Shown: in pieces, positions 18,530 to 28,692 of the stretch
Position numbering within the stretch: the stretch's first letter is position 1
Layout of the letters: each line of letters opens with the position of its first letter
Assembly (NCBI GenBank): GCA_009917405.1
Contig: QZED01000001.1
Coordinates: 124,001-188,000, forward strand
Source: a bacterium c-19
GTDB lineage: Bacteria; Bacillota_I; Bacilli_A; Erysipelotrichales; Erysipelotrichaceae
Reading direction: 5' to 3'
DNA length: 64,000 bases
Translations under genes and position numbers: made by a program
The notes under the pieces: generated by a model
The model's database searches: none
What the model was told of the DNA's origin: nothing
Seen by the model: the letters and a program-made list of their open reading frames with translations, nothing else

Positions 18530-19135
18530 TTGAAAAAACGATTCTATTATGGATTACTGCACAAATATAAAAATGTTTATCTATTTATCACCGTATTGAT
18601 CGCTGCCGGATTTTGTATGGGAATCTTTTTATCTCAGTATATTGATCATACGGATATTACTTCTCTATCATCTTATTTAACGACAATTCATGAGGTGAAT
18701 GATACTTATCCGGCATTTGTAAATCAGTTTTTTACGGGAATTTTATTTATTTTGTTGGTATTTTTATTAGGTACCAGTATTGTCGGTATCCCATTCATTG
18801 CTTTTATTATTTTTACCAAAGGTCTGCAAATCGGTTTTTCTTGTGCCTTATTTGTGGCAAGCTATCATTTAAAGGGTATTGTCGGCATTATTTTAACATT
18901 GGCACCTCAAGTTATATTGGATTTATTGGCAACCTGTTTGATCGCTGCCAGTGCAATACAATTATCGATGTATTTAATTTACAGCTCTTCCAATCGTGAG
19001 CGTTTGAATTTTAAGCTTTTGGCAAACAGTGTTTTGAATGATCTGTGTATCGGATTCGTGATTGTATTAATCGCTGCCTATGTAAAATCAACATTGGTGG
19101 TGGAACTGATTAAACTGTTTCAACTCATCGGCTGA
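18530..19135 (+). CDS. spoIIM: Stage II sporulation protein M
   Basis: SpoIIM is a membrane protein of the SpoIIDMP machine that thins septal peptidoglycan during engulfment. The 201-residue protein has about five membrane segments and the family pattern GFCMGIFLSQYI, FFTGILFILLVFLLGTSIVGIP, FTKGLQIGFS. The TTG at 18530 was chosen because AGAGGTG lies 6 bp upstream. It lies two genes before xerD and deoB, as in Bacillus. Confidence 0.93.
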   Translation: MKKRFYYGLLHKYKNVYLFITVLIAAGFCMGIFLSQYIDHTDITSLSSYLTTIHEVNDTYPAFVNQFFTGILFILLVFLLGTSIVGIPFIAFIIFTKGLQIGFSCALFVASYHLKGIVGIILTLAPQVILDLLATCLIAASAIQLSMYLIYSSSNRERLNFKLLANSVLNDLCIGFVIVLIAAYVKSTLVVELIKLFQLIG

Positions 19136-19298
19136 CATAAAGCAAGATTATCATAGTTTTATTACTTTTATACTATTTGACTGTTCTTTCCTATGATAAA
19201 CTTCTTAAAACCATGGCGTAAAGATTACGAATCGCATGGAAAAGTATTTGTTTTTCCGTTTTTTCCCTGTATAATTAGCGGTAGAAAAGAGGGAATCT

Positions 19299-19967
19299 AT
19301 GGATTTATCAAAATGTCATTTAGATTATTTGCCGGGCAGCGATATTTATTACTATCAGCATCCTGATATGTTTCATACCAATACTGATACGGCACTGTTG
19401 GGACTGTTTGCGGATATCAGAAAAAGAGACACGGTATTGGATATCGGTACCAATAACGGCGCTTTACTGTTATATGCGATGCAAAAAAAACCGAAGCATT
19501 TAATCGGTGTAGATATTAATGAAGAAGCATGCCAGCTCGCCGACTATAATTTGAACCATTATCATCATGCACAGGCAGAAATCTTCGCCTGTGATATTTT
19601 ACAATTCACTCATCAGCCGGTATCATGTATTGTCTGTAATCCGCCTTATTTTAAAGTAAGTGATGAAAAACAGCTGAATCATCGAGAACCGATTGCGAAT
19701 GCCCGTCATGAAGCTAAGCTGACGCTTGATGCTTTGTTAAAAAAAGCAAGTGAATTATTAGTGGATAAGGGAAGACTATATTTGATTCATCGCAGTGATC
19801 GTTTGATTGACTTGGCAATCAGCTGTCGGATGAATCATATGGAAATAAAAAAAATACAACTTGTTTATGATGAAGCTAAAAGTGATGCACAAAGCGTGTT
19901 GATTGAAGCGATGAAAAGCGGAAAGAGCGGTTGTCGCATTTTACCGATCCATATGACGAGACGCTGA
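19299..19967 (+). CDS. TrmN6/YfiC-like tRNA adenine-N6 methyltransferase
   Basis: The 222-residue Rossmann-fold methyltransferase has an AdoMet motif (VLDIGTNNGALLLY), an acidic motif (GVDINEEACQLA) and the catalytic NPPYF of N6-adenine or N5-glutamine methyltransferases. Similar Firmicutes proteins are annotated as tRNA1(Val) A37 N6-methyltransferases. The substrate is inferred from family only. The 163-bp gap before it shows only a weak TATAAT at 19270-19275. Confidence 0.82.
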   Translation: MDLSKCHLDYLPGSDIYYYQHPDMFHTNTDTALLGLFADIRKRDTVLDIGTNNGALLLYAMQKKPKHLIGVDINEEACQLADYNLNHYHHAQAEIFACDILQFTHQPVSCIVCNPPYFKVSDEKQLNHREPIANARHEAKLTLDALLKKASELLVDKGRLYLIHRSDRLIDLAISCRMNHMEIKKIQLVYDEAKSDAQSVLIEAMKSGKSGCRILPIHMTRR

Positions 19968-20023
19968 GTTTGTAAAAGGTGATAATCCGCTTTAATTATA
20001 GCGTAATTACAGGTAATATGTGG

Positions 20024-20029
20024 TATAAT
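20024..20029 (+). promoter_or_regulatory. Extended -10 promoter for xerD
   Basis: TGGTATAAT gives a TGn-extended -10 box at 20024-20029, 17 bp before the xerD ATG. No good -35 box is seen. Confidence 0.5.
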
Positions 20030-20046
20030 ATTACAAGGTGATTACT

Positions 20047-20943
20047 ATGAAGATAGAAGATGCGATTGAGGATTATCTGCATCATATCAGTGTTGTTGAT
20101 CAAAAGGCACTGACCAGTGTACAAGCTTATACACGTGATTTACATATTTATGAAGCTTTCTTGAAACAGCGTCAAAGAGTGAGAATCAATGATATTTCCT
20201 ATATAGATGTACAGGATTTCATTCAAACGGAGCGCAAACATAAAAAAAGCAATTCCGTGAATCGAATGATCTCAACACTGCATAATTTTCATCATTATAT
20301 CACTTTTACTTATCCGAAGGAAAATGATCCGAGTATTTTTATACATTCTAAAAAAGACGGACGCAAGCTACCGAAATATTTCAATGAGCATGATATCGTA
20401 CAATTATTGGACAGTTTCGGAAACAGTGATCAAGAGTTGTTTGAACATGCGATGCTGGAGCTGTTATACAGCTGCGGTTTGCGTGTAAGTGAATTATGTT
20501 CGCTGACGATGAATCAGCTACATTTGGATCAAGGATTTGTGAGGGTAATCGGAAAAGGCGATAAGGAGCGGATGATTCCGATTCATGATCGAGCAGTGCA
20601 TATCGTTCGTGATTATGTGACGATCATAAGACCGCAATGGCAAAAAAAGCGCATGGCAAATGTGTTCTTGAATCATTTAGGCAATGCGGTAAGTCGTCAA
20701 TACGTTCATCATCTGATTAAAACTAAACTTGCACAAATGAATTTGGATCCGGGATTATCGGCACACAGCTTCCGCCATAGCTTTGCGACCCATCTGTTAG
20801 ACGGCGGTGCTGATCTTCGTGTCGTACAGGAACTATTGGGACACAGTGACATCAAAACGACTCAGATTTATACGCACGTGCAAAATAAACGATTAAAGGA
20901 TGCATATGCTTCCTTTCATCCTCGTGCAAAACAAAAGGAGTAA
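20047..20943 (+). CDS. xerD: Tyrosine recombinase XerD
   Basis: XerD resolves chromosome dimers at dif together with XerC. The 298-residue protein has an N-terminal SAM-like core-binding domain ([16 protein letters not shown]) and the catalytic residues: Arg in [12 protein letters not shown], Lys in [37 protein letters not shown] with the Tyr nucleophile. Its place directly before deoB matches Bacillus xerD. The ATG at 20047 follows AAGGTG; an in-frame GTG at 20038 overlaps that ribosome site. Confidence 0.93.
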   Translation: MKIEDAIEDYLHHISVVDQKALTSVQAYTRDLHIYEAFLKQRQRVRINDISYIDVQDFIQTERKHKKSNSVNRMISTLHNFHHYITFTYPKENDPSIFIHSKKDGRKLPKYFNEHDIVQLLDSFGNSDQELFEHAMLELLYSCGLRVSELCSLTMNQLHLDQGFVRVIGKGDKERMIPIHDRAVHIVRDYVTIIRPQWQKKRMANVFLNHLGNAVSRQYVHHLIKTKLAQMNLDPGLSAHSFRHSFATHLLDGGADLRVVQELLGHSDIKTTQIYTHVQNKRLKDAYASFHPRAKQKE

Positions 20944-20945
20944 CT

Positions 20946-22124
20946 ATGAGGTATCAGCGAATAATAACGATAGTAATTGATTCCTTAGGGGTAGGCGCTA
21001 TGCATGATGCCGAAAAGTATCATGATGAAGGTTGTGATACCTTAGGACATATCGATGCTTGTAAAAATCTGCATATTCCTAATTTAACAAAATTAGGCTT
21101 AGCGAATCTGCATCCGCTTACCCATGTAAAACCGATTCAAGAGCCGATCGGCTATTATACCAAGCTGTCGGAACAATCATCCGGCAAGGATACGATCAGC
21201 GGACATTGGGAAATGATGGGTCTTCCAGTAATCGAGCCTTTTCCGACGTTTAGTGAAAATGGATTTCCTCAAAGTCTGATCAGTGAATTAGAACAGCGAT
21301 GCGGCTGTCGTTTGATCGGTAATAAGGCGAGCAGCGGTACCGAAATTTTAAAGGAGTTAGGCACACAGGCATATAACGAAAACTGTTTGATTATTTACAC
21401 ATCGGCGGATTCGGTGCTGCAGCTGTGTGCGCATGAGGAACGCTTCGGCTTAGATCGCTTATATCAATGTTGTGAAATTGCTCGTGAATTGACAATGAAA
21501 AAGGAATGGAAAGTCGGCAGAGTCATTGCCCGACCGTTCATCGGAAATGATGCGAATTCCTTTGTGCGCACCGCGAATCGTCATGATTATGCATTAAAGC
21601 CGCACGGTAAAACCGTTTTGAATGAATTGCAAAACAATGGCTTTGATGTAATTGGAATCGGCAAAATTCATGATATATTTGCGGGAGAGGGGATTAAAGA
21701 AAGCTATCGCTCAAAGAGCAGTGTGATGGGAATGGAACAGACAATCGAATTAATGAAACGTAATTTTCACGGCTTATGCTTTGTGAATTTGGTTGATTTT
21801 GATGCGTTGTGGGGACATCGACGCGATCCGCTCGGATACGGAAGGGAATTGGAACGCTTTGATGAATTATTAGGGGAATTGATCAATGCGCTGAAAGCAG
21901 ATGATCTGTTAATGATTACTGCCGATCACGGCAATGATCCGACCTTCAGAGGAAGTGATCATACAAGAGAAGCTGTACCGCTGTTGCTTTATGCGAAATC
22001 GATGCAGGGACACGGCTTATTGCCGCTACAGGATAGTTTTGCGGCAGTGGGGAAAACGATCGCTGATAATTTTGAGGTTCCACAGCCTCGAATGGGAACT
22101 TCCTTCATCGATCTGTTACGATAA
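20946..22124 (+). CDS. deoB: Phosphopentomutase
   Basis: DeoB interconverts ribose/deoxyribose 1- and 5-phosphates in nucleoside salvage. The 392-residue alkaline-phosphatase-superfamily protein has metal-binding motifs near the N-terminus ([13 protein letters not shown]), the active-site stretch [15 protein letters not shown], and [24 protein letters not shown] near the end. It starts 3 bp after xerD and is probably in the same operon. Confidence 0.96.
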   Translation: MRYQRIITIVIDSLGVGAMHDAEKYHDEGCDTLGHIDACKNLHIPNLTKLGLANLHPLTHVKPIQEPIGYYTKLSEQSSGKDTISGHWEMMGLPVIEPFPTFSENGFPQSLISELEQRCGCRLIGNKASSGTEILKELGTQAYNENCLIIYTSADSVLQLCAHEERFGLDRLYQCCEIARELTMKKEWKVGRVIARPFIGNDANSFVRTANRHDYALKPHGKTVLNELQNNGFDVIGIGKIHDIFAGEGIKESYRSKSSVMGMEQTIELMKRNFHGLCFVNLVDFDALWGHRRDPLGYGRELERFDELLGELINALKADDLLMITADHGNDPTFRGSDHTREAVPLLLYAKSMQGHGLLPLQDSFAAVGKTIADNFEVPQPRMGTSFIDLLR

Positions 22125-22205
22125 ATAATTGATAATAATGATTTCATATTTGAATTCAAGCGAAAATAAATAAGAACATCTGAAGTACAGAGAAGGAGAC
22201 TAACT

Positions 22206-23039
22206 ATGAGTAATTGTAATACATGTCCAAGCAAAGGGAAATGCGGTAAAAATGAGAATGCATGCGGAATCGTAAACAATCCTAAAAATCATATCAAGCA
22301 TGTAATTGCGGTGATGAGCGGCAAGGGCGGCGTCGGTAAATCAAGCTGTACCGTGCTTGCGGCTAAAGCATTCAAAAAACGCGGTTTTTCAGTCGGTATT
22401 ATGGATGCGGATATTACTGGACCGAGCATTCCGCGATTAATGAACGTAGTACATGAAAAGGCATACGGCACAAATGATGCAATCGAACCGGTTATCGATA
22501 AAGACGGAATTAAGCTGATGTCCTTAAATTTTTTGATGGAGGAGGAAAACCAGCCTGTTATTTGGCGCGGACCGATTGTCGGCAATGCAGTAAAGCAGTT
22601 TTGGACCGATGTTGTATGGGGCGATTTGGATTATCTGTTCATTGACATGCCGCCGGGAACTGGTGATGTCGCTTTGACGATAATGCAGAGTATGCCGGTA
22701 AACGGTGTGATTATGGTTTCGACACCGCAGCCGATGGTCTCTATGATCGTTTCAAAAGCAATCAACATGTGCAAGCAGATGAATATTCCTATCTTAGGTG
22801 TAATTGAAAATATGAGTTATGTATTATGCCCGGATTGTGGTAAACAGATTAAAATTTATCAAAGTGACGACACCGAATCATTTTTATCAACGAATCAATT
22901 ATCGTTGTTATGTGAATTACCGATGATGGAGAGTGTCGCAATGATTCACAAGGATGATGATTTTGATACTGATAAACAGGCGAAACTGGATGAATTGATG
23001 AAACCATGTGTGGATAAAATCATAGATGCATGTAAATAA
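22206..23039 (+). CDS. Mrp/NBP35-type Fe-S carrier ATPase
   Basis: This P-loop ATPase family carries and transfers iron-sulfur clusters. The 277-residue protein has an N-terminal Cys-rich block (CNTCPSKGKCGKNENACG), a deviant Walker A (VMSGKGGVGKSSC), Walker B DYLFIDMPPGTGD, and a C-terminal CPDCGK pair for cluster binding. AAGGAGA precedes the ATG. The Cys-rich N-terminus resembles NBP35-like anaerobe proteins more than short ApbC. Confidence 0.9.
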   Translation: MSNCNTCPSKGKCGKNENACGIVNNPKNHIKHVIAVMSGKGGVGKSSCTVLAAKAFKKRGFSVGIMDADITGPSIPRLMNVVHEKAYGTNDAIEPVIDKDGIKLMSLNFLMEEENQPVIWRGPIVGNAVKQFWTDVVWGDLDYLFIDMPPGTGDVALTIMQSMPVNGVIMVSTPQPMVSMIVSKAINMCKQMNIPILGVIENMSYVLCPDCGKQIKIYQSDDTESFLSTNQLSLLCELPMMESVAMIHKDDDFDTDKQAKLDELMKPCVDKIIDACK

Positions 23040-23065
23040 GAATACCCTGTATTCAGGAGGTACGA

Positions 23066-24388
23066 ATGAAAATACCAATATTGATAATAACGAAACTGCT
23101 TTCTTTTCTTTTAGGTAAACTGGGGCGCGGTGGTTCTTTTCCCGGTCATGTAGCGCTGAAGCTAAATAAACATATTTTTCAATGCTTCCGCTATACATGT
23201 CCCGTAATAATTGTTACGGGAACCAACGGTAAAACTTCTACCAGTAATCTCATTGCGGATCTATTAATGCATTCGGGCAAGCAAGTGATCAACAATCGTA
23301 AAGGAGATAATCTTAAAGAAGGTATCGCAACTGCGTTTATTCATGCGGCTAAGCTGAACGGTCGTATTTCTGCGGATGCGATGGTCTTAGAAGTTGATGA
23401 ATTGAATATTCCTTATATAATGAAGCATGTTAAGGTCTCGGTCCTTGTAGTTACCAACTTTTTTCGCGATCAGCTTGATCGCTCTCAGGAAATGGAACAA
23501 CTGATTCAAAAGATTGAATACGCGGTAGCATCATTTGACGGCACCTTAGTATTAAACGGTAATGATCCTAATGTAGTAAGAATCAAATCTCATGCGCCGA
23601 ATGCACAGGTATTGTATTTCGGTGTGGACAGATGTGCTGCATCTGTAGAAACCACGCAAGAAGCAAGTGAAGGTAAATTTTGTCCTCGGTGTAATCATCC
23701 GTTGACTTATTCCTTTTATCAGTATTCGCATATCGGATCATTTCATTGTACCGACTGTGACTTTTGTACCCCGCTGCTGACTGTCTGTGCACAAGCGATT
23801 GATATCAAGCAAGGCAGCTTTCAATATGATAAGCATTCTTTTCACGCTCCAGTACCGTCTTTATATGCAATCTATAACTGTATGGCAGTGATAGGAATTG
23901 CAAAATTGTATGACATTCCGTATGAATTGTGTGAAAAGGCATTTTGTTTGGCTACGCAACCGGCAGGACGCAATGAGACTTTTTATTGGCAGGGAATTGC
24001 TTATACATTGAATTTAGTAAAAAATCCGACAGGTGCCAATGAGGTGTTAAAAACGATTGAATTGGATCAAAGTGATAAAGCATTGATGATCGTTTTGAAT
24101 GATCTTGCACAGGATGGAACAGATGTTTCTTGGATCTATGATGCGCAGTTTGAACGTGTGCTACAGCTTTCAACCCAAAAGATTTTATGTTCCGGAACCA
24201 GAGCATATGATATGGCGCTTCGTATTAAATATGCAGATTATCCGGGTGAAATTATTGTAATCGCTGATGAAAAGCAGGCATTGGATGAATTGTATCGTTT
24301 GCGCATGCGCAGCTATGTGATTGCGACCTATACGGCTTTGGCACCAGTGCGTGCGTTAATGAGGAAGGATGAGCGTGATGCAGCATAA
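23066..24388 (+). CDS. murT: Lipid II isoglutaminyl synthase, MurT subunit
   Basis: MurT with GatD amidates the D-Glu of lipid II to D-isoglutamine. The 440-residue Mur-ligase-like protein has P-loop VTGTNGKTSTSNLIADLL, a central domain, a four-Cys zinc ribbon insert (FCPRCNHPL and FHCTDCDFC), and a DUF1727-like C-terminal domain. The stop overlaps gatD. The pair indicates amidated stem peptides, which are typical of Gram-positive walls. Confidence 0.94.
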   Translation: MKIPILIITKLLSFLLGKLGRGGSFPGHVALKLNKHIFQCFRYTCPVIIVTGTNGKTSTSNLIADLLMHSGKQVINNRKGDNLKEGIATAFIHAAKLNGRISADAMVLEVDELNIPYIMKHVKVSVLVVTNFFRDQLDRSQEMEQLIQKIEYAVASFDGTLVLNGNDPNVVRIKSHAPNAQVLYFGVDRCAASVETTQEASEGKFCPRCNHPLTYSFYQYSHIGSFHCTDCDFCTPLLTVCAQAIDIKQGSFQYDKHSFHAPVPSLYAIYNCMAVIGIAKLYDIPYELCEKAFCLATQPAGRNETFYWQGIAYTLNLVKNPTGANEVLKTIELDQSDKALMIVLNDLAQDGTDVSWIYDAQFERVLQLSTQKILCSGTRAYDMALRIKYADYPGEIIVIADEKQALDELYRLRMRSYVIATYTALAPVRALMRKDERDAA

Positions 24389-25130
24389 AAAAATACGTGT
24401 ATGCTGGATGTATCATAATATCATGGATCTTTACGGTGATAAAGGAAATATGATGGTTCTGTCCAAGCGTTGTGAAAACAGAGGCATTGCCTGTGAAATC
24501 GTACCATTGGATATCGGACAGGAAATGGATTTGACTTCCTTTGATTTACTGTTTTTGGGCGGCGGTGCCGATCGAGAACAGGTGCTGTTAATGGAAGATC
24601 TGTTAAAGCGTAAGCAGCAGATTGCGAAAGCGATGGAGCAGGGGACTTTCGTTGTACTGATTTGCGGAGGATATCAGTTATTTGGGCAATATTATATTGC
24701 CGCAGACGGTACGAAAATCGAAGGCCTGAAGTTTTTTGATTATTATACAGAGGCCGGCAGCAATTATCAGCGCTGCATCGGCAATATCGCTGTCTTCGCA
24801 CAGCTTGATGATTTAACAACAACGGTGATTGGTTTTGAAAATCACGGCGGACAAACTCGCAATGTCAGTACACCGTTCGGCAAGGTATTATCCGGTTACG
24901 GTAATAATCAAAGTGACCATATGGAAGGCTTTTACAACGGGCAAGTGCTTGGAACTTATCTACATGGACCGCTGTTTCCGAAAAATCCCGAGATCGCCGA
25001 TTTCGTGATTTATAAATGCTTGAAGAAGCAAAATCCTGATTTGAAGTATACCGATTTAACAAAACTGGATGACTCCTTGGAACAGCAGGCACGAGAGGTC
25101 ATGCTTAAGCGAATGAATCTAACTGTGTAG
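24378..25130 (+). CDS. gatD: Lipid II isoglutaminyl synthase, GatD subunit
   Basis: GatD is the glutaminase subunit that feeds ammonia to MurT. The 250-residue protein has the CobB/CobQ-like class I core: nucleophile Cys in VLICGGYQLFG, GFENHGGQTRN, and catalytic His in GTYLHGPLFPKNPEI. I place the start at 24378, 9 bp after GAGGAAGG. The ATG at 24369 is in frame but almost touches the ribosome site. Confidence 0.94.
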   Translation: MQHKKIRVCWMYHNIMDLYGDKGNMMVLSKRCENRGIACEIVPLDIGQEMDLTSFDLLFLGGGADREQVLLMEDLLKRKQQIAKAMEQGTFVVLICGGYQLFGQYYIAADGTKIEGLKFFDYYTEAGSNYQRCIGNIAVFAQLDDLTTTVIGFENHGGQTRNVSTPFGKVLSGYGNNQSDHMEGFYNGQVLGTYLHGPLFPKNPEIADFVIYKCLKKQNPDLKYTDLTKLDDSLEQQAREVMLKRMNLTV

Positions 25131-25153
25131 CTGCTGAGCTATGCAGTTTTTTT
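25130..25153 (+). terminator. Short possible terminator after gatD
   Basis: CTGC and GCAG flank an 8-nt loop and are followed by T7. The stem is short, so strength is uncertain. Confidence 0.5.
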
Positions 25154-25209
25154 ATACATTATTTGGAAGTATTTATACAAATCAGCTATCTTTTTATTAC
25201 CTTTTATTT

Positions 25210-25215
25210 TATAAT
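25210..25215 (+). promoter_or_regulatory. Possible -10 box for cas9
   Basis: A TATAAT lies 39 bp before the cas9 ATG in an AT-rich stretch. No convincing -35 box is visible 17 bp upstream. Confidence 0.35.
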
Positions 25216-25253
25216 ATATGATATATAAACAGTTAAAGGAGCGGAAGAAGAGA

Positions 25254-28200
25254 ATGAAAAAATATGTACTAGGGATTGATATCGGAATCACCAGTGTAGG
25301 CTATGGAATCATTGATTCAGAAACAGGTGCTTTTGTGGATTATGGAGTGCGTCTGTTTAAGGAAGGTACGGCAGCTGAAAATGAAACAAGAAGAAAAACC
25401 AGAGGCAGAAGACGTTTAACAAGGAGAAGAAAAACGCGGTTGTCTGATATGCGCAAGTTGTTGCGCAACAATCATATTTTAAATGACAATTATCAACCGA
25501 TAAGCAATGTGTATGAATTACGTTGTAAAGGTCTGCATCAAAAATTGACTTCTGATGAATTGTCAGCAGTTATTTTACATATCACAAAGCATCGCGGCAG
25601 TATCCTTGAGACTGTAGAGGATGATATAGAAAAGAGTAAAGACGCAGAAAGTTTAAAGGCAACCTTACAAAAAAATGAGCAACTGATTAAGCAAGGGAAT
25701 TATATTTGTGAGATCCAGTTAGATCGACTGCGTTCACAAAATAAAATTAAAGGACACAGTAATAATTTTTCTACTAAAGATTATGTGAATGAATTAACGG
25801 AAATCTTAAAGCATCAAGGCTTATCCGATGATCTCAATGAACAGATTATCAATATTGTAAAGCGCAGACGCGCCTATTATGAAGGTCCGGGAAGTGAAAA
25901 ATCACCGACATCTTACGGGCGTTTTATCGAAGTAGACGGACAGATCCAACAAATTGACCTGATTGAAAAAATGCGCGGGAAATGCAGCATCTATCCTGAT
26001 CAATCAAGAGCACCTAAATTATCAGTAAGCGCTGAATTGTTTAATTTATTAAATGACTTAAATAATCTTTCGGTAAGTGGGGAGAAACTGACAGTAGATG
26101 AAAAAACAATGCTTTTGAAGCTTGCCAATGAAAAAGGCAATCTCACGTTAAAACAAATCGTGAAGAATTTAGAGGTAGAAGAAGCAGAGATCAAAGGTTA
26201 TCGTATTGATAAGAATGATAAGCCTTTATTCACTGAGTTAAAAGGTTATAAAAAAATTCGTAATATTTTCAAAAAAGAGGGCGTATCTGTATCGTTAAAG
26301 GATTATGAACTCATTGATTTTATAGTGGAAATATTAACCAATAAGAAAGGAATAGAAGAACGTAAACAAGCATTATTGGAATCGCAGTTTACTATCACTG
26401 AAGCTTTAGCCGATGCATTAGCGAATACAACCGGAGTCAGCGGTTATCATTCTTTATCATTAAAAGCCTTGCGACTATTGAATAAAGAGCTTTTTGAATC
26501 AACTTTTAATCAAATGCAACTGTTATATGAATTAAAGCTGTTTGGGGCAAATAAGAAATCTTACAAGGGTAAGAAAAACATTGAAGCAGATATTGATGCA
26601 ATTTTATCTCCTGTGGCGAAACGAGCGCAAAATGAAGCATTTAAGGTAATTAATGCATTGCGTAAAAAATACGGTGAATTTGACTCTATTGTTGTAGAAA
26701 CGACAAGAGATAAAAACAGTGATGAAAGAAAAAAGCGAATCAAGAAGTATCAGAGCCAAAATGAAGCTTCTTCCAAAGAAATGGATAAAATGTTAAAGGA
26801 AAGCGGCTACGATCCTGAAAAAATCAACGGAAAAACACGAATGAAAATCCGTTTGTATCAGCAACAACAAGGTAAAAGTGCTTATACAAATCAACCGTTA
26901 GAATTGCATCAAGTAATTAAAGATCCTTCTTATACGGAAATCGATCATATTATTCCGATTTCTGTTTCCTTAGATGATTCACAAAATAATAAGGTGCTGA
27001 CTTTGCGTTCAGAAAATCAAGCCAAGGGGAATTTAACTCCGTTTATGGCTTTCCAAGCAAATAAATTCAAGTATTCTTATGCCGAATTTAAAGCAAATGT
27101 ACTTGCGAATAAGAATATTCCGTATAAAAAGCGTCTGAACCTATTGAATGAGGAAAATATTACAAAAGAGGAAGTAGCGAAAAAATTCATCAACCGTAAT
27201 TTAAATGATACAAGTTACGCATGTCGTGTAGTGTTCAATACATTGGCAGATTATTTTAAAGACAATGATATTGATACAAAGGTTCATACAATGAACGGTA
27301 GACTTACAGATTTATTCCGTAAAAAAATAAATCTTTTAAAGGATCGTGACGAAGATTACCTGCATCATGCGATTGATGCACTGATTGTTGCCTCAATCAA
27401 AAAGATGAATTTATTGAATGGCTATTTAAGTAAGTATAGTTTAAATGATTTATATAATGAAACTACAGGTGAAGTTTTTACTGTTGTGGATGATGACAAA
27501 TTTTTCGATGAACGCTATATCCACTATATCATTGACTTAAAAACGATGTATTTGCAGAGTAATCAATATTATAATCATTTGATTGAACGAAAAGATATGA
27601 TTTATCCACCGATGAAAATTTCCCATAAAATAAACACCAAGCCTAATCGTAAAATTGCTGATGAGACTATTTACAGTACACGTTCAGTAGATGATGTTGA
27701 TTATTTGATAGAGAAAATCACTGATATTTACGATCCAAAGGAAAAGAAATGTAAAACGTTGGTTGAGGATATACTGAATCATAATGAGCAGAAATATTTA
27801 ATGGCTCAACATGATCCAAAAACATTTGATCTTATCAGGCAGATTGTAGAATACCATTATACTCAATACCATGAGGATCCGAAAATGTATAAAACAGAAA
27901 TAAAGAAAGGGAAATCAGAGATAAAATTAATCGGTGATAATCCATTGACGAGTTACAGAGAAGAGCACGGTCCGATAAGGAAATATTCAAAGAAAGGTAA
28001 CGGTCCTGAAATCAGTTCAATCAAATATCAAAGCGAAAAGTTAGGAAATCATATTGATATATCAGCTAATTATCAAGTAGATTCTAAAAAGGTAATTCTT
28101 AAACAGATCAGCCCATATCGTACTGATTTCTATCGATGCGACGACGGTAAATTCAGGTTTATAACGGTAAGGTATACTAATGTTGATTACCAAAAGAGTA

Positions 28201-28589
28201 CTCAAAAGTATGTTATTTCTGAAGAATGGTATGAAAAAGAAAAACAGAAGAAGGGAATCAAGGCATCAGATACATTCTTATTCTCATTGCATTGTGATGA
28301 ATTGATTGGAATTGTACGACAAAAAGGAAAACCTTATTACTATGATCTATCTACCGAAAAAGAGGGAGAAAAGATAATAGCTGACGGTATCCGTCCGGAA
28401 ATATTAAAGTTTACGGCGACTAATAATGATTCTACAAATATAATTGAAGTAAAACCGGTGTATACATATTGTAAAAAGCAATTAAAGTGCAGTATTTCAA
28501 ATTCAATCAATTTAAAAAAGTACGCCACTGACGTACTGGGAAATTTATACGAAGTTAAAGAAAATTGCTTGAAATTAGAGTTTGATTAG
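25254..28589 (+). CDS. cas9: CRISPR-associated endonuclease Cas9 (type II-A, compact)
   Basis: The 1111-residue RNA-guided nuclease resembles the S. aureus-type Cas9 along its whole length. RuvC-I Asp9 lies in YVLGIDIGITSVGYGIID, and an arginine-rich bridge helix follows (RRKTRGRRRLTRRRKTR). RuvC-II Glu482 is in IVVETTRD. HNH residues Asp564-His565 are in EIDHIIPISVS, with Asn588 in SEN. RuvC-III His705 and Asp708 are in HHAIDALIVAS. All catalytic residues are intact, and the C-terminus ends in the family pattern KKYATDVLGNLYEV. The ATG at 25254 follows AAAGGAG; an in-frame upstream ATG at 25218 precedes it. It is more AT-rich than its neighbours. The PAM cannot be read here. Confidence 0.97.
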   Translation: MKKYVLGIDIGITSVGYGIIDSETGAFVDYGVRLFKEGTAAENETRRKTRGRRRLTRRRKTRLSDMRKLLRNNHILNDNYQPISNVYELRCKGLHQKLTSDELSAVILHITKHRGSILETVEDDIEKSKDAESLKATLQKNEQLIKQGNYICEIQLDRLRSQNKIKGHSNNFSTKDYVNELTEILKHQGLSDDLNEQIINIVKRRRAYYEGPGSEKSPTSYGRFIEVDGQIQQIDLIEKMRGKCSIYPDQSRAPKLSVSAELFNLLNDLNNLSVSGEKLTVDEKTMLLKLANEKGNLTLKQIVKNLEVEEAEIKGYRIDKNDKPLFTELKGYKKIRNIFKKEGVSVSLKDYELIDFIVEILTNKKGIEERKQALLESQFTITEALADALANTTGVSGYHSLSLKALRLLNKELFESTFNQMQLLYELKLFGANKKSYKGKKNIEADIDAILSPVAKRAQNEAFKVINALRKKYGEFDSIVVETTRDKNSDERKKRIKKYQSQNEASSKEMDKMLKESGYDPEKINGKTRMKIRLYQQQQGKSAYTNQPLELHQVIKDPSYTEIDHIIPISVSLDDSQNNKVLTLRSENQAKGNLTPFMAFQANKFKYSYAEFKANVLANKNIPYKKRLNLLNEENITKEEVAKKFINRNLNDTSYACRVVFNTLADYFKDNDIDTKVHTMNGRLTDLFRKKINLLKDRDEDYLHHAIDALIVASIKKMNLLNGYLSKYSLNDLYNETTGEVFTVVDDDKFFDERYIHYIIDLKTMYLQSNQYYNHLIERKDMIYPPMKISHKINTKPNRKIADETIYSTRSVDDVDYLIEKITDIYDPKEKKCKTLVEDILNHNEQKYLMAQHDPKTFDLIRQIVEYHYTQYHEDPKMYKTEIKKGKSEIKLIGDNPLTSYREEHGPIRKYSKKGNGPEISSIKYQSEKLGNHIDISANYQVDSKKVILKQISPYRTDFYRCDDGKFRFITVRYTNVDYQKSTQKYVISEEWYEKEKQKKGIKASDTFLFSLHCDELIGIVRQKGKPYYYDLSTEKEGEKIIADGIRPEILKFTATNNDSTNIIEVKPVYTYCKKQLKCSISNSINLKKYATDVLGNLYEVKENCLKLEFD

Positions 28590-28597
28590 TGTATAAT
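28569..28597 (+). promoter_or_regulatory. Sigma-A promoter of the tracrRNA
   Basis: TTGAAA at 28569-28574 and TATAAT at 28592-28597 have exactly 17 bp between them. The -35 box lies inside the last codons of cas9. Transcription should begin near 28604. Confidence 0.82.
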
Positions 28598-28603
28598 ATA
28601 TAT

Positions 28604-28684
28604 GGTTATATTCTAGCAAAAATCTATATGACCTAGCAAAACAAGGGTTTATCCCGGATTCGGCTCTTCGGAGCCTTTTCTTTT
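28604..28684 (+). ncRNA. tracrRNA
   Basis: Bases 28609-28642 are an anti-repeat. The blocks TTCTAGCAAAAATC and TAGCAAAAC are exact reverse complements of the two ends of the array repeat, with a bulge between (tracr ATGACC against repeat ACCAT). After it come a small GGG/CCC nexus-like hairpin (28645-28655) and a terminator hairpin GGCTC-TTCG-GAGCC (28662-28675) with a T run to 28684. This is the S. aureus-like tracrRNA layout in an unusual position between cas9 and cas1. The ends are estimated from promoter and terminator. Confidence 0.9.
28662..28684 (+). terminator. tracrRNA terminator
   Basis: A 5-bp GC-rich stem with a TTCG loop is followed by TTTTCTTTT. It ends only 8 bp before the cas1 ATG. 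Confidence 0.85.
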
Positions 28685-28692
28685 GATCAATT

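Noticed and set aside
19136-19298. Terminator or small RNA between spoIIM and the methyltransferase gene
   Set aside because: A TTATCATAG/CTATGATAA repeat has a loop of about 40 nt and no T run. It is probably chance in AT-rich DNA.
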